Source of the DNA: Cardamine occulta
Lineage: Eukaryota; Streptophyta; Magnoliopsida; Brassicales; Brassicaceae
NCBI GenBank assembly: GCA_028015245.1
Contig: CM051374.1
Location: forward strand, 6,300,890 to 6,364,889
Length of the DNA: 64,000 bases
Direction: 5' to 3'
Below the pieces are notes generated by a model. The model saw only the letters and a list, made by a program, of their open reading frames with translations. It did no database searches and was not told the DNA's origin. A program made the translations under genes and the position numbers. Each line of letters starts with the position of its first letter. Positions within the stretch are counted from its first letter, which is position 1. Below are positions 11,023 through 22,638 of this stretch, one piece after another.

Positions 11023-11145
11023 GAACAGAGACTAAGGAACACTAAAGCACAATTGTCACAATAAAGAAGATGATTCTATGACCCCATGCAACACCGAACT
11101 ACCACATAATCTATTCTAGAAACGTATAGGCTCCTAAAACCGTAT

Positions 11146-11159
11146 GGACTCTGATACTA
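11146..11159 (-). other. Primer binding site, initiator tRNA-Met type
   Basis: On the minus strand it reads TAGTATCAGAGTCC, two mismatches from the canonical TGGTATCAGAGCC. It is 3 nt from the LTR border at 11163. Confidence 0.8.
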
Positions 11160-11162
11160 AAA

Positions 11163-12230
11163 TGTGATGACCGCACTTTTTTTTTTACACAATCAATTAC
11201 TCAATACTAAACGCCCATATATTTAATATTCTCTGAGCAATTACAAAAACAACGATAACATTCAATTTACACACCTGACCATGAAGGTCAACAGTTCTAC
11301 CGGTTCTAGCAATTCTACGAAAGATACAAAAACCACAAAACTACTGGATCCTAATCATCCCCTCTTCACCGCCTCGATTGCCCGATCACGCCTTATCTTT
11401 ATCTGTATCGATAAAAGTGATGCATCAACATTTGGTAAACTAAACGTTGAGTGAGATTGATCCTCCTAACAATAGATTATATGAAAGCACCACACAATCA
11501 AACAACCACCACAACATGAAATAATAACACCACATCTTACTTCAACCAATCAGCTAACTATGTAAAACTCATGAAAAGCTAATCAAACACAGCCATGATT
11601 AACCACCTAGTAATTCCAAACCTAAAGAAATGCTAAAAACACAAGTCTGCTTCACAAAACACAAGTCTGCTTCACAAAACTCAAGTCTGCTCAAGTCTGC
11701 TTCACAAACACACAAGTCTGTTTCACAAAACTCAAGTCTGCTCAAGTCTGCTTCACAAACACACAAGTCTGCTTCACAAAACTCAAGTCTGCTCAAGTCT
11801 GCTTCACAAACATACAAGTCAGCTTCACAAAACTCAAGTCTACTCAAGTCTGCTTTACAAACACACAAGTCTACTCAAATCTGCTTCACGAACACACAAG
11901 TTTGCTTCACAAACACACATCAAATAGCAAGGGAAACACTCCCACAAGTCATGAAATCACCAAGAAACTACAACACATACTTCAAAAATCAAAACACAAT
12001 TTAAGGCTTAACAAGGCACAACAAGCAACAAACCATGCTTCTCTAATAACCACAAGCTTAGTAAACACCTACTAAAGCTCCACAATGACCCATAAAATCC
12101 ACCAAGAAACCATAAAAATCACAACACCGAATCAAACATAAGAACTCACAATCAAACATTCAAAAGATAAACGATTTATTTTAGTCAAACAAATACAAAG
12201 CTCAAACATTTAAGTTTAGTCATGCTTCTA
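11163..12230 (-). repeat. 5' LTR of the Tekay-like element
   Basis: It begins TGTGATGACCGCAC next to the PBS and continues through a tandem repeat block (11640-11920) into A-rich sequence. The outer edge is placed near 12230, where ACCAAGATCA could be the end, but only the first 700 bp can be compared with the other copy, so this edge is a guess. Against the 7287 copy it shows several point differences and a larger repeat block. Confidence 0.65.
11640..11920. repeat. 51-bp tandem repeat inside the Tekay-like LTR
   Basis: About five units of roughly 51 bp are built from CTCAAGTCTGC and TTCACAAACACACAAG subunits. The homologous place in the other LTR (7750-7870) has only about two units. Because the unit length is a multiple of three, the minus strand stays open over the block with a 17-residue period; this is an artefact of the repeat, not a gene. 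Confidence 0.9.
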
Positions 12231-13139
12231 CCAAGATCAACGATTATATATGCTGTGTTTTAAGGAAATTTAAAAATTTCCGAACATCTCTAAATGAAAA
12301 TTTAAACTTACATCATGTAATGTAACTTCTATATTTCTGCTAAATTGCAGCTAAATTATATGTGCTGATTGACGTCAATTGCACTAATGTCATTAAACTC
12401 ATCTAGATCATATCATGTAATGTTATTCGAATTAAATAAATTTCCTGAATTAAAATAACTCGATGATGTATTATAAAATTCCAACACTTTATATGTATAT
12501 TATTGTTATCCAACGCTTTAAATACATATACTAATCAAATCAAACATTTTATAACAAATCAAGATAACAGCTTAGCAGGTTACGTCATTAGAAAATTTAA
12601 GTACATCCATAAATGTAAATTAAAAACTTTATGATTTAACTTCTATATTTGTGCTCAATTACAGCTACATTTACTCGCAAAAAATTATTAAATTTGTAAA
12701 GATGTAAGGATTTGTGCTAATTTCCTAAAAATCAGCTACATCATTTCAATATGTAATATTATGCTAATAAGTAAAATTCCCAAAAAAAAAACTATTATAC
12801 ATATATCATTCCTAAACATAATCGTTTTCCATTTTCTCTAGAACTCAATTCAAGTTTTCTTGATCAATTTGATTCTGAGAGGTTGTTTTTATCATTTTAG
12901 TCTATTTGAAAAATTTCATATAAAAACATCATTTAAAGAAGAAATCGGATGAGTCCAATGCAAATACCATTTCTCTGAATAAGTTCTCTTTATTTATGCA
13001 TAATTCTCTTTTACATTTCATCTACAAGCTTTGTTTAGTTTTACAAAACTCTTTTCAAGTTCTTACAAGGTTCAAAAAAATTATATTAATTGTATAGAAT
13101 TGGGAAATAACTAAAGAAAAAAATTTAATTTTTAACAAA
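12231..13139. other. AT-rich stretch between the Tekay-like LTR and the Helitron
   Basis: No coding frame, RNA gene or element end is recognised. Two blocks resemble each other: near 12290-12360 and near 12600-12670 both carry a TTTATGATTTAACTTCTATATTTGTGCT-like line followed by AATTACAGCTA. This suggests an old local duplication. The Helitron 5' end may lie here, but no reliable TC terminus could be picked. Confidence 0.4.
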
Positions 13140-13750
13140 ATGTTAAATATATGTTGTATGTATGATTTAGTTGTATACACCATTCATTATCTTCTAAAAC
13201 ACATTGTTTTAGTCTTCTTCTATTTTCTTCTTTTTTATCCCTGCATCTTTGCTTCTTTGGTGGTGAATATATCCGTCTTACTATACTGGAAATTACCTAA
13301 GATCTATCCATGGATTCTCATAAGTCATATTTTTCCCTCGTGTATTTCAGATCCGTGGCTCAGAGATTCTGGAGCAAGCAAATTCCAGACTGAGAAATTG
13401 CAAATGTTCACCACAAGGCTTATGTCTTTCGCCTAGAGAAGGTTATACATACTTAAATCATGTTATATTATGTATCATTTACTACACACAATTTTATTCC
13501 ATAAGTATGTGAAAATTAGTAAAACAAAAATATTCAAAGAAAAGAAGTAGTTATGCAAAATAAAAATATGAATAAATTTTTTTTTCATTATCTGACAATT
13601 TAATATTTGCCGTGCATGTGATCTTAGTGTAGACAGTTAAAGTTTCAGATTTAGTTTTAAAATTTGACGTACATCTGTTTGATCTTAAGATAAAATAATT
13701 ACAGTTTTTGATAACATTAATGTTCTGATGTAACTATAATTGTTGGTTAA

Positions 13751-15163
13751 ATGTGTTTCAGTTCCATGAAGAAAACAAATAGTAGTCCCCATCATTTTCA
13801 TGGTTCTTCTAAACCATCCAAGAAACAAAGGACTTTCACAAAACAAAGTCAAATATTATATCCAGCAACTAAGGCACCTAATACCAACGCTTGCATACCT
13901 CTTACAGCAGTGTTTAGTAGAATTTTGCAAGACCTTACCAAGCTTTCCGATAGGAGTAGTAGTCAATTTCAGATTCCTTCAAAAAACAATCCACTATATT
14001 CTACAAAGAATACATTTTTGCCCAGTGGTAATAATCTTCCTTCTTTAAATTTACTAAGATAAACAAACTCTTCTAAAAAATACCTAATTTTTAAATTATA
14101 TTTTACAGTTTTGACGAATGTGCGGTCCATTACAACACCCAAAAAACAAATGAGCAAATTTGGTCGAAGTTTGCAGGATATTACCAACTTACCTAGAAGG
14201 CCCATTCCTCATAATCAAACACCTATAAATAACACACAATACCGTTCAAAGGAGAATGTGCTTTCTAGAAGTGGTAAGGATATCATTCCTCTATTTGTTT
14301 TGATATAATATATAACTTTCGATACATTAACATATTTTCCCCAGTTTTGACAAAAGAATATAGGAGTAGAACAATAACTAAACCAGCCAAACAACCTAAT
14401 GTTTCAACTAAAAGCTGTAAGTTTTTAATCTTTCTCCGATTGATATTTTTTGTTCATTAACTACTCTGTCATTATGCTTTCTGAATTTATTAAATTACTA
14501 TGTCGAATTAAAAACTTATTATATTTTACAATAGGCATAAAGTCGTCAGACCCTATGTCTCATTTGACATCAGCTGATCTAACAAGCACAACACCAAAGA
14601 AAAAAAAGGTTCCTGCTCGTAAGCTACCATTGACTGCAAACAAAAAACCACATAGTAAGTAGATTTAAAATTATGTCTAAAATTCAATTATATTATCTAT
14701 GTAACTTATAGATTCTAATAATATGTAATTAATTATTTACTGGAATAAATCAGGAATAAGCAAACACCAAGGGAGTGTCAGATATGCCAATGAAACAATA
14801 GATCATGTGAGAAATTTAGAAAACGATTTTGAAAATGCAATGTCAAAGTCTGAAGGTTTGTCAATTTTTAAATTTATGGCATTAAACTTCAAAAGTCTGA
14901 ATAAACTATATATGACATATCAACAACTTACGTTTATTTTTAAAAAATTACTAGATGCTTTATATGGTATGGAACAAGAATACGACGAAAGTAGTTGTGA
15001 AGAAGAAACTACTGGAAATATGAAGCCTGCTTATCGAGTTGAACCGGTTATACCGAACGCAACTGCCAAAAAGAGGCCTTCTCGGAAAAAAAAATCCCTC
15101 AAGAACAAACTCGGCAACAGTCAATTCAAATACCAAAATATCAGGTACATCATCTGTTTAAAC
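13751..15163 (+). pseudogene. Helitron RepHel N-terminal exons
   Basis: A series of short Lys/Ser/Thr-rich exons lies at about 13751-14062, 14110-14275, 14344-14416, 14535-14655 and 14753-15145, each bordered by AG and GT. Repeated phrases such as LTNVRSITTPKKQ, RSLQDITNLPRRP and LTKEYRSRTITKP suggest exon duplication. This low-complexity basic region precedes the conserved domain in Brassicaceae Helitrons. Start codon and exact exon chain are uncertain. Confidence 0.55.
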
Positions 15164-15240
15164 TTGACTTTATACAAAAAATATAAAAACTTTATTTGAC
15201 TTATGTTATGTCATTTTAACATTTTCTTAAACTTCCGCAG

Positions 15241-18200
15241 TATATCTAGATCATGGTGATCCTATCTGCAATTTTCAATATTGTGGGGCAAAAATGTGGT
15301 ATGAAGAACGTCTAAACAAGAAAAGGAATACAAAAAACCCACATTTTTCACTGTGTTGTAGTCTAGGAACAGTTAAGCTACCATATTTGAAAGAATCACC
15401 AGAATTTCTCACAAGATTACTTACTGGAAAAGATGGACAAAGCAAACACTTCCAAGAGAATCTCAGGGGTTATTGCGTATTTGCAATGACTTCCTTTGGT
15501 GGAAAGGTTGACAAATCTGTTCCTAAATGTAGAGGACCTACAATGTTTAGATTACAAGGAGGAAGCTATCATTTGATGGGTAGTATGAAACCTAGAGATG
15601 GTGATTATGCTAAGTACTCATAATTATATATTGTGGACACTGAGAATGAAGTTGACAACAGAGCCAGTGTCATGGGGTAAGTAAATGTTAAAATTTTATT
15701 GTAATGATAAATTTTAATATACAAAAAATAAACTATACTAATCAGTTTATTGTGTTTTCCAATATTATAGGAAAGGAAAGAACTCAAAGGCGCAAGGAAG
15801 CAAAAGGAACTTGAGAAAGGAACTCATTGAAACTATCATGAAAATGCTACACGATGTGAACCCTTATGTGAAAAACTTCAGATCAGCCAGAGATAGGTTT
15901 GAGATTAACAAAGATGAGACATTTCATATGAGGATTATTAGTGGTAGAGCAGGGGTCGATGAAGGCAATATAGTGCCCCAACAGCATCTGAAGTTGCAGC
16001 GTTGATACCAAGAGATTTTGTTCAACAGATGCCATCACGTGATATTGTTATCCAAGACAAACCAACTGGGACTCTGCAAAGGATCAAGGAGTGGCATCCT
16101 TCATATTTGGCACTTCAATATCCATTAATATTATGTTATGGTGAAGATGGATGGAGGCCTGGAATTGAGAAAGCATTTACTGGAGTTAACAACACAAACA
16201 AGAGGAAGTGTATTAGTATGAGACAGTGGTTTGCATTCCGGCTTCAAGAGAGAAGGATAATGAGTGTCAGACTCTTATGCGATCTAGGAGATTGTTCCAA
16301 CAGTTTGTTGTTGATGGATTCTCATCAATAGAAACTAACAGGTTATCTTATATTAACTTCAATCAGTCTAAACTGAGATGTAATGATTACAACTCTATAA
16401 AGGTGGCGGCTGAGGCTGGAAACACAAAAATGAGTGATCAAGGAAGGCCTGTTAGTATTCCACCTTCTTTCACCGGTGGACCTCGGTACATGCGTAATAG
16501 CTATTATGATGCTATGACTCTATGTAAGCATTTTGGTTTCCCGGATTTATTCATCACATTTACATGTAATCCAAAGTGGCCAGAGATAATAAGATACTGC
16601 TGTGAAAGAGGTCTAAATCCTGATGATAGACCAGATATTATATGTCGTGTTTTCAAGATCAAGCTTGACTCCTTAATGAAGGATTTGAAAGACCCGTGCA
16701 TGTAAGTTTTCAATTTTTTTTCCTATAGTTGTGTTTTTTCATTGCTTGATTGTGCTTTCATATATTTGTGGCCCTCATTGTTGTGGTTTCTTCTATATAT
16801 ATCTGTTTATCGTATTTTGGTAGTGTTGATCTGAAATCTGAAAGTTTTGTGTTATCGTCAATAGACTTTTAATCAAAACCAAAAAAAACTAAGTATATGG
16901 TGATTATGTTAGGTTTAGTACAGTTTATTGGTACATTAATATACGTTTGTATTATTTTTATCTATACTACTATTGGAATCAATTTAAAAATACAAATTTT
17001 TAGTATTTATTTTTTAATTACTGTAATAATCTAATTATTTTTATTATGATGAAGCAAAAAAATTTTACAACTCCTAATATTAATTTAATAAAATAATAAA
17101 TATTTTTAGTTTGTTTATTTCAAATAAATAATCTCAATTCATTAAATACAATGCTTTATTTTTGGAAGTTTTCTCTATTTAAAATTTTTTCTTGAACATT
17201 ATGCTAATGACTCAAATATTCTTATTTTTCTATAAATACATACTAATGTTATTCTTTTTGTTTATTTTTATTTTTATTTAGCTATGTATACAGTTGAGTT
17301 TCAGAAACGTGGCCTACCACATGCTCACATACTATTGTTCATGGAAAATAAAAGCAAATTACCATCGGCGGATGACATTGACAAGATCATATGTGCTGAA
17401 ATTCCAGACAAAGAAAAGAATCTAGAGCTATACGATATCACCAAAGATTCTATGATACATGGACCTTGTGGCTCTGTTATAGAGCTCACATAAATGTGGA
17501 ATGGTGTAACCAATCAACTTCTATTAAATACCTTTTTAAGTACCTCAACAAAGGCCCTGATCGTGTTTCAGCAGTTTTTGAGTCAGTCAATCAAAATGAA
17601 CCACAGAAGAATGAAATCAAAGATTTCTTTAACTGCAGGTATATTTATGGTTTAAACATTAAAACGTCAAATATTTTATCTTATTTTTTATTAAAAAAAA
17701 AACTTTCTCTCCATTTTCTAGGTATGTATCAGCTTCATAAGCTATGTGGAGAATTTACAAGTTTCCAATTCAATTTAAATCAACATCAGTCCAAAGGCTT
17801 ACTTTTCATGAAGAAGGGAAGAAACCATGTTATTTTGATGAAAACGAGGACATAGAAGATGTGTTGGAAAGGAAAGCTAATGAAGATTCTTAGCTAACGG
17901 CTTGGTTTTCTTTTAATCAGAGAGATGCATTTGCAAAAACATTGCTATACGGACAAATCCCAAAGTATTATACTTGGAATGGAAGCAAAAAACAGTTCAA
18001 CAAAAGAAAGCAAGGATTTGCGTTAGGGAGGATAGACTACGCTCCAAGGAAGATGGAAGCAGAATATTATATGAGGATCCTGCTAAATATTGTCCCAGGT
18101 GCGGAGTCTTTTGATGATCTGAAAACATACCGAAAAATTGTTTATAAAACATACAAAGAAGCATGTTTTGCTTGTGGTATACTTGACGATGATCAGATCT

Positions 18201-18377
18201 ACATCAACTCCCTGGTGGATGCAGCGCAGTGGGGTTTTGGAGACTATCTCCGTAATTTGTTTAGTGTTATGCTTCTTTCTGGCACTCTTTCTAGACCCGC
18301 TCATGTATGGGAACAAACATACCATTTGCTAACTGAAGATATTGAGCGAAAGAAAAGAAAAGACTTCAACAATCCAG
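15241..18377 (+). pseudogene. Helitron helicase-like N-domain and Rep endonuclease, broken
   Basis: Exons can be read at 15241-15676, 15771-16701, 17282-17638 and 17722-18377, with a 580-bp AT-rich intron at 16702-17281. The first carries the zinc-finger-like block (CNFQYCGAKMWYEERLNKKR) and stops with TAA at 15621 before the conserved LYIVDTENEVDNRA. Frame changes occur near 15998, 16255 and 17470, and a TAG near 17892. Rep motifs remain: the HUH block GLPHAHILLF at about 17315 and the Y2 block KYLFKYLNK (Y-x3-Y-x2-K) near 17530. Rep would nick and rejoin DNA during rolling-circle transposition. Confidence 0.85.
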
Positions 18378-18484
18378 GTATGATTCATAATCTCAACAAA
18401 TGATTCTCATTTACACTATATACTCTATCAATGTTTATTTTATTTTTTATCTAAAATTTTCTATTTATTTATTGTCATGTTCAG

Positions 18485-20015
18485 ACCTTCATCTAACAGA
18501 TGAAGAGAAGATCAACTATACCCTTCAAGAAATAGAGGACAATCTCTTATCTAATGGAAGTTCACTCGAAGAAATCGGAGAAATGCCTCAGCCAGATAGA
18601 TATGGTATGGATAACTCCAATCAATTAATATCAGATGAAAGGAGATATGATCGTGGCTACTTGAAAGAAAAAAATGAGGAATGGGTTGAAATGTTGACAT
18701 TGGAGCAGAAAGGCATATATGACAAGATCATTCGTTCTGTAAAAGATAAAAATGGTGGAGTATTCTTCGTTTATGGATTTGGAGGTACAGGAAAAACCTT
18801 TCTCTGGCAAACAATATCAGCAAAAATTAAGAGTAAAGGAGAGATTGTGCTTAATGTGGCATCCAGTGGAATTGCTTCATTGTTGTTACCAGGTGGAAGG
18901 ACTGGACAGTCACGTTTTGGTATTCCCATAAATCCGGATGAGTATACAACATGTACAATGAAGCCTAATACAGATCAAGCGGATTTAGTAAAAGAAGCTT
19001 CACTGATAATTTGGGATGAAGCGCCTATGATGAGCAGATATTTTTTTCAGTCTATTGATAAAAGTATGTGCGATATTATGGGGAACATGGAGAACAAGCC
19101 TTTTGGTGGTAAAGTTGTTGTTTTCGGTGGGGTTTTCAGGCAAGTACTCCCTGTGATCAACGGCACAGGTAGAGCAGAGATTGTTTTGGCTTCTCTAAAT
19201 TCATCTTATCTTTGGGATCATTGCGAAGTCTTAAAGCTGACTAAGAATATGCGAATTCTCAACAACAAGTTAAGTGCTGATGAGGCGAAGGAGATAAAAG
19301 AATTTTCTGAGTGGATTTTAAACGTTGGTGATGGAAAGATTGCGGAGCCTAATGATGGTGAGGCTCTAATTGATATTCCTGATGAGTTTCTAATTACAGA
19401 CGCTGATGATCCTATCGAGGCAATAATTAGAGAAATTTATGGTGATCAAATGCTTTTGCATGAGCAAGAAAATCTGAAATTCTTTCAAGAGAGGGCTATT
19501 TTGGCTCCAAGAAATGAAGACGTCAATTCACTTAACCTACATTTGCTTGAGAAGTTACAAGGTTAGCATCCAATTTTTTTTAAGTAATCCTACATTTTTT
19601 TCCTTAAAAAAAAACTAAAACTAAAGTATTTATGTACTGAATTGGTTTTATGGAATAGGTGAAGAAAGACTATATCTTAGTACGGATAGTCTAGATCCCA
19701 CAGATGCAGATTCAAATACCAACCCTGTGTTCACGCCTGATTTCTTAAACACTATCAACATCTCAGGTTTGCCTGTGCATAGTTTACGTTTAAAAATTGG
19801 TATTCCTATTATGTTGTTGAGGAACTTAGATCCTAAAGGTGGGTTATGCAATGGAACTAGACTGCGGATTACACAAATGGCTAATCATGTTTTACAAGCA
19901 ACAGTCATCACAGGAGATAGGAATGAAAATATAGTTCTGATTCCCAAGATTGTCATAACACCATCTGATGCCAAATTACCATTTAAAATGTGTCGCAGAC
20001 AATTTCCGGTATCTC
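18485..20015 (+). pseudogene. Helitron PIF1-like helicase, truncated, motif III altered
   Basis: Exons 18485-19561 and 19659-20015 encode a superfamily 1B helicase. Walker A is GFGGTGKT near 18777 and motif II is IIWDEAPM near 19010. The next motif reads FGGVFRQVLPVI, where PIF1 and Helitron helicases have GGDFRQVLPV; the conserved Asp is Val. The second exon has HSLRLKIGIPIMLLRN and GGLCNGTRLRI, then stops after RRQFPVSLAF. The final motifs (INKSQGQ and VAVSR in the family) are absent. Unlike the Rep part, this region has no stop codon until the truncation. Confidence 0.9.
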
Positions 20016-21949
20016 TCGCCTTCGAAAGAGAAGCTAACACATGCCCCGGTTTTATCTCTTCCTAATTTCGATAAAAACTTTGAAATTGAATGTGATGCCT
20101 CAGGAATTGGTATTGGTGCTGTTCTTATGCAGGAGATGAAGCCCATAGCTTACTTTAGTTAAAAGCTTGGAGGCGCAACACTCAATTACCCGACTTACGA
20201 CAAAGAGCTCTATGCGCTTGTTAGGGCTTTGCAAACTTGGCAACATTATCTTTAGCCCAAGGAGTTTGTTATACACACAGATCATGAGTCTCTCAAGCAT
20301 CTCAAGGGACAACAAAAGCTGAACAAGAGACACGCCAAGTGGGTTGAATTCATTGAGACATTTCCGTACGTTATTAAGTACAAGAAAGGTAAGGAGAATG
20401 TAGTAGCCGATGCTCTTTCTCGGAGGTACGTTCTTTTGAATTCTCTTGAGGTTAAGTTATTAGGATTTGAACAAATTAAAGAACTATATTCTACTGATGT
20501 TGACTTCAAAGAGATTTTTGCTGCTTGTGCGAAATTTGGTGTTGGAAAATATTTTAGGAGTGATGGATTTTTGTTCTATGATAATCGCCTATGTGTACCT
20601 AACTCCTCCTTGCGAGATTTGTTTGTCCAAGAAGCTCATGCAGGTGGACTAATGGGACATTTTGGCGTGGCAAAGACGTCAAGCGTGTTACGTGAGCACT
20701 TCTTTTGGCCGCACAGGCAGAGAGACGTTGAGAAATGTTGTCAACGATGTATAACGTGTAAGCAAGCTAAATCGACAATCCAGAATCACGGTTTGTATAC
20801 CCCTCTTCCTATTCCTTTGCATCCTTGGCATGACTTATCCATGGACTTTGTAGTTGGATTACCTAGGACTAAGACTGGAAAGGATTCGGTATTTGTGGTA
20901 GTTGATAGATTCTCTAAAATGGCTCACTTCATACCTTACCATAAAACCGATGATGCTGTTAATGTAGCTGGATTGTTCTTTAGAGAAGTTGTTAGGTTGC
21001 ATGGAATGCCTAGAACTATTGTATCGGATAGGGATACCAAATTTATTAGTTATTTTTGGAAAACCCTTTGGTCTAAGCTAGGAACCAAGCTTTGTTTCTC
21101 CACCACATGTCACCCACAATCCGATGGCCAAACCGAAGTAGTCAATAGAACCTTATCCACTCTGTTGCGTGCTATAATTAAAAAGAACCTTAGGACTTGG
21201 GAAGAATGTCTACCTCATGTTGAATTTGCTTACAATCATGCTAGACATTCTGCATCTAAGTATTCACCATTTGAAATTGTTTATGGGTTCAATCCCATCT
21301 CACCTTTGGATCTAATGCTTTTACCCATGAATGAAAGGATAAGTCTTGATGGTAAGAAAAAGGCTGAGCTTGTGAAACAGATCCATGAGAAGGCTCGAAA
21401 CAACATAGAGCACAAGACCAAGTTGTACGCTAAGCATGCAAACAAAGGCCGGAAGTTTATGGAATTTAAAGAAGGGGACTTGGTGTTGATTCATTTGAGA
21501 AAAGAAAGGTTCCCTAACGAGAGAAAATCCAAGCTTATGCCCAGGATTGATGGTCCATTCGAAATCATCAAGAAAATCAACGACAACGCCTACCAGCTTG
21601 ATCTCCAATGTAAGTACCATGTGAGTTCGAGTTTTAATATTACTGATTTGGTTCCTTATTTTGCAGAAGAAACAGATTTGAGGTCAAATCCTTTTCAAGA
21701 AGGGGAGGATGATATGACTATGGCTAGCAAGGAGGAGGAACCTATGCAACATGGAGACGACAATGAGGAGCAAAGGAAGCAGCTGGAACCGGAGCTACAA
21801 GGAGCTGAAGATTTATGCATTTCTCCGGGTCCTATCACTCGGTCTAAACAAGAGAAGTTCAAGACCACTTTGCAACATCTTCTCCACACCATCTCTGGCA
21901 GTTTAGTGTGTGCTAATTCAGCTACACTGGTTGTGATCCAAGCCACCTA
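20016..21949 (+). pseudogene. RNaseH-integrase of the CRM-like element, two stops in RNaseH
   Basis: RNaseH reads FEIECDASGIGIGAVLMQ, then [12 protein letters not shown] and HTDHESLKHL, ending VADALSRR; stops occur at about 20161 (TAA) and 20254 (TAG where a Trp codon is expected). From 20436 integrase is fully open for 504 codons. It has the zinc-binding HGGLMGHFG-type block and CxxC in CCQRCITCKQAK, and the catalytic D-D-E in SMDFVVGL, VSDRDTKF and SDGQTEVVNR. The frame continues past the polypurine tract into the LTR and stops at 21949. Integrase would insert the cDNA copy. Confidence 0.9.
21610..21666 (+). other. 57-nt in-frame GT-AG block in the integrase tail
   Basis: The block begins GTAAGT, a perfect plant donor, and ends TTCCTTATTTTGCAG, a good acceptor. 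It is exactly 57 nt and is also coding (it contains FNITDLVPYF). Blocks of the same length, phase 1, and the same position relative to LRxNPFQE are at 42914-42970 and 43828-43884 on the minus strand. In this copy splicing would create an immediate TAA. It may be an exitron-like element or chance. Confidence 0.4.
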
Positions 21950-22638
21950 AACATTTATCAAGAGAGGTGATATGACTTACACTCTTTTTCCCTTCATTTG
22001 GTTTTGTCCCATTGGGTTTTCCAAATAAGGTTTTTAATGAGGTAAGCCATATCACTCACTCATCAGCCTCTTCATAAAGCCTAAGCCCACCTCTATCTCT
22101 TATCCAAGTGAAGTAGCCCAAGTCCAATAAGAAGATTCAGCCGAAACCCCAAGACATGAAGAGTCATTTTCTTTGTTCAAACATTGGTTTTAATGCTATG
22201 TAATTCTCGAGATTCTCTCCTTTACTCTTTGGCTGATTTAAACTCTTGTAATGCTTCATTTGTGGTTTATCAAACTCTTTTCATATTCTCAAACTCTCTG
22301 AAACATGTTTGATCATTCCTTGCTTATTGTGATCGGATCTTCATCCTCACCCAAAGCAAGTTCGATAGTCTTAGGGTCTTTCACAACTCCTAGGAAGTTT
22401 CACTTCGATCCACCCCTTGTTCACCACGTCTAGGGTCTTCACCCACGTACAGAACAAGTCTGAAAGTCCAAAGGTTCACCATCCCCTTTGGAAGTTTCGC
22501 AAAAATTCCCCAAGATCCATCGGATCCTACTCGCTGTTCTTACACCTTTCATCTCTTCCGCATCACTCACCTCATCACCGATCATCACAACCTCTTGGAG
22601 AGCATTCAGGGACTTGATCCTCACCTAGGATCATATCA
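21710..22638 (+). repeat. 3' LTR of the CRM-like element
   Basis: A 929-bp LTR starts TGATATGA at 21710, directly after the polypurine tract AAGAAGGGGAGGA (21697-21709), and ends TCATATCA at 22638, giving an 8-bp terminal inverted repeat. The first 240 bp are also the C-terminal pol codons. It is related to the LTRs at 24346, 25303 and 41994. Confidence 0.85.

Larger units (their letters stand above)
7287..12230 (-). mobile_element. Tekay/Del-like Ty3 chromovirus, two LTRs, decayed
   Basis: Two direct LTR copies (from 7287 and from 11163, both starting TGTGATGACC) flank an internal region read right to left: PBS, gag, two zinc knuckles, protease, RT, RNaseH and the start of integrase. The RT and RNaseH wording (YPLPWIVELLDQLRGATWFS; YKSPKYIFTQPELNLRQ) is that of Tekay/Del elements. 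The integrase is cut off after about its first catalytic segment and joined to LTR sequence near 7885, so the left LTR and 3' coding region have lost material. No clear 5-bp target duplication was found because the right edge near 12230 is uncertain. Confidence 0.8.
13140..20015 (+). mobile_element. Autonomous-type Helitron, broken and 3'-truncated
   Basis: The RepHel gene runs on the plus strand: N-terminal basic exons, the Helitron helicase-like N-terminal domain, the HUH/Y2 Rep endonuclease and a PIF1-type helicase. GT-AG introns are preserved. At least five frame breaks exist. Homology stops in the last helicase motif (RRQFPVSLAF), and chromovirus RNaseH sequence follows at about 20016, so the end of the helicase and the 3' hairpin with CTRR terminus are missing. 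It cannot transpose by itself. Confidence 0.85.
20016..22638 (+). mobile_element. CRM-like Ty3 chromovirus, 3' part only
   Basis: This is the 3' part of a plus-strand element: the end of RT/connection, RNaseH, integrase, polypurine tract and 3' LTR. It is fused upstream to the Helitron. The wording of the integrase C-terminus (FNITDLVPYF, then LRSNPFQEGEDD) and the overlap of the pol frame with the 3' LTR fit CRM-type elements, but Reina-like cannot be excluded. The base right of the LTR starts AAACA; its partner duplication is lost. Confidence 0.75.

Noticed and set aside
7750..11920. CRISPR-like direct repeats
   Set aside because: Units are contiguous without unique spacers and lie in the LTRs of a eukaryotic retrotransposon.
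11599..12004. Open frames on both strands with a 17-residue repeat
   Set aside because: They only reflect the 51-bp tandem repeat in an LTR, whose unit length is a multiple of three.
12840..13440. Possible host gene around 13140-13436
   Set aside because: The frame is hydrophobic by AT-rich composition and precedes the Helitron exons; no homology is seen.
16960..17000. Helitron-like 5' end TCTATACTACTATT within the intron
   Set aside because: No matching 3' hairpin with CTRR end was found before 17281; a TC start alone is not enough.
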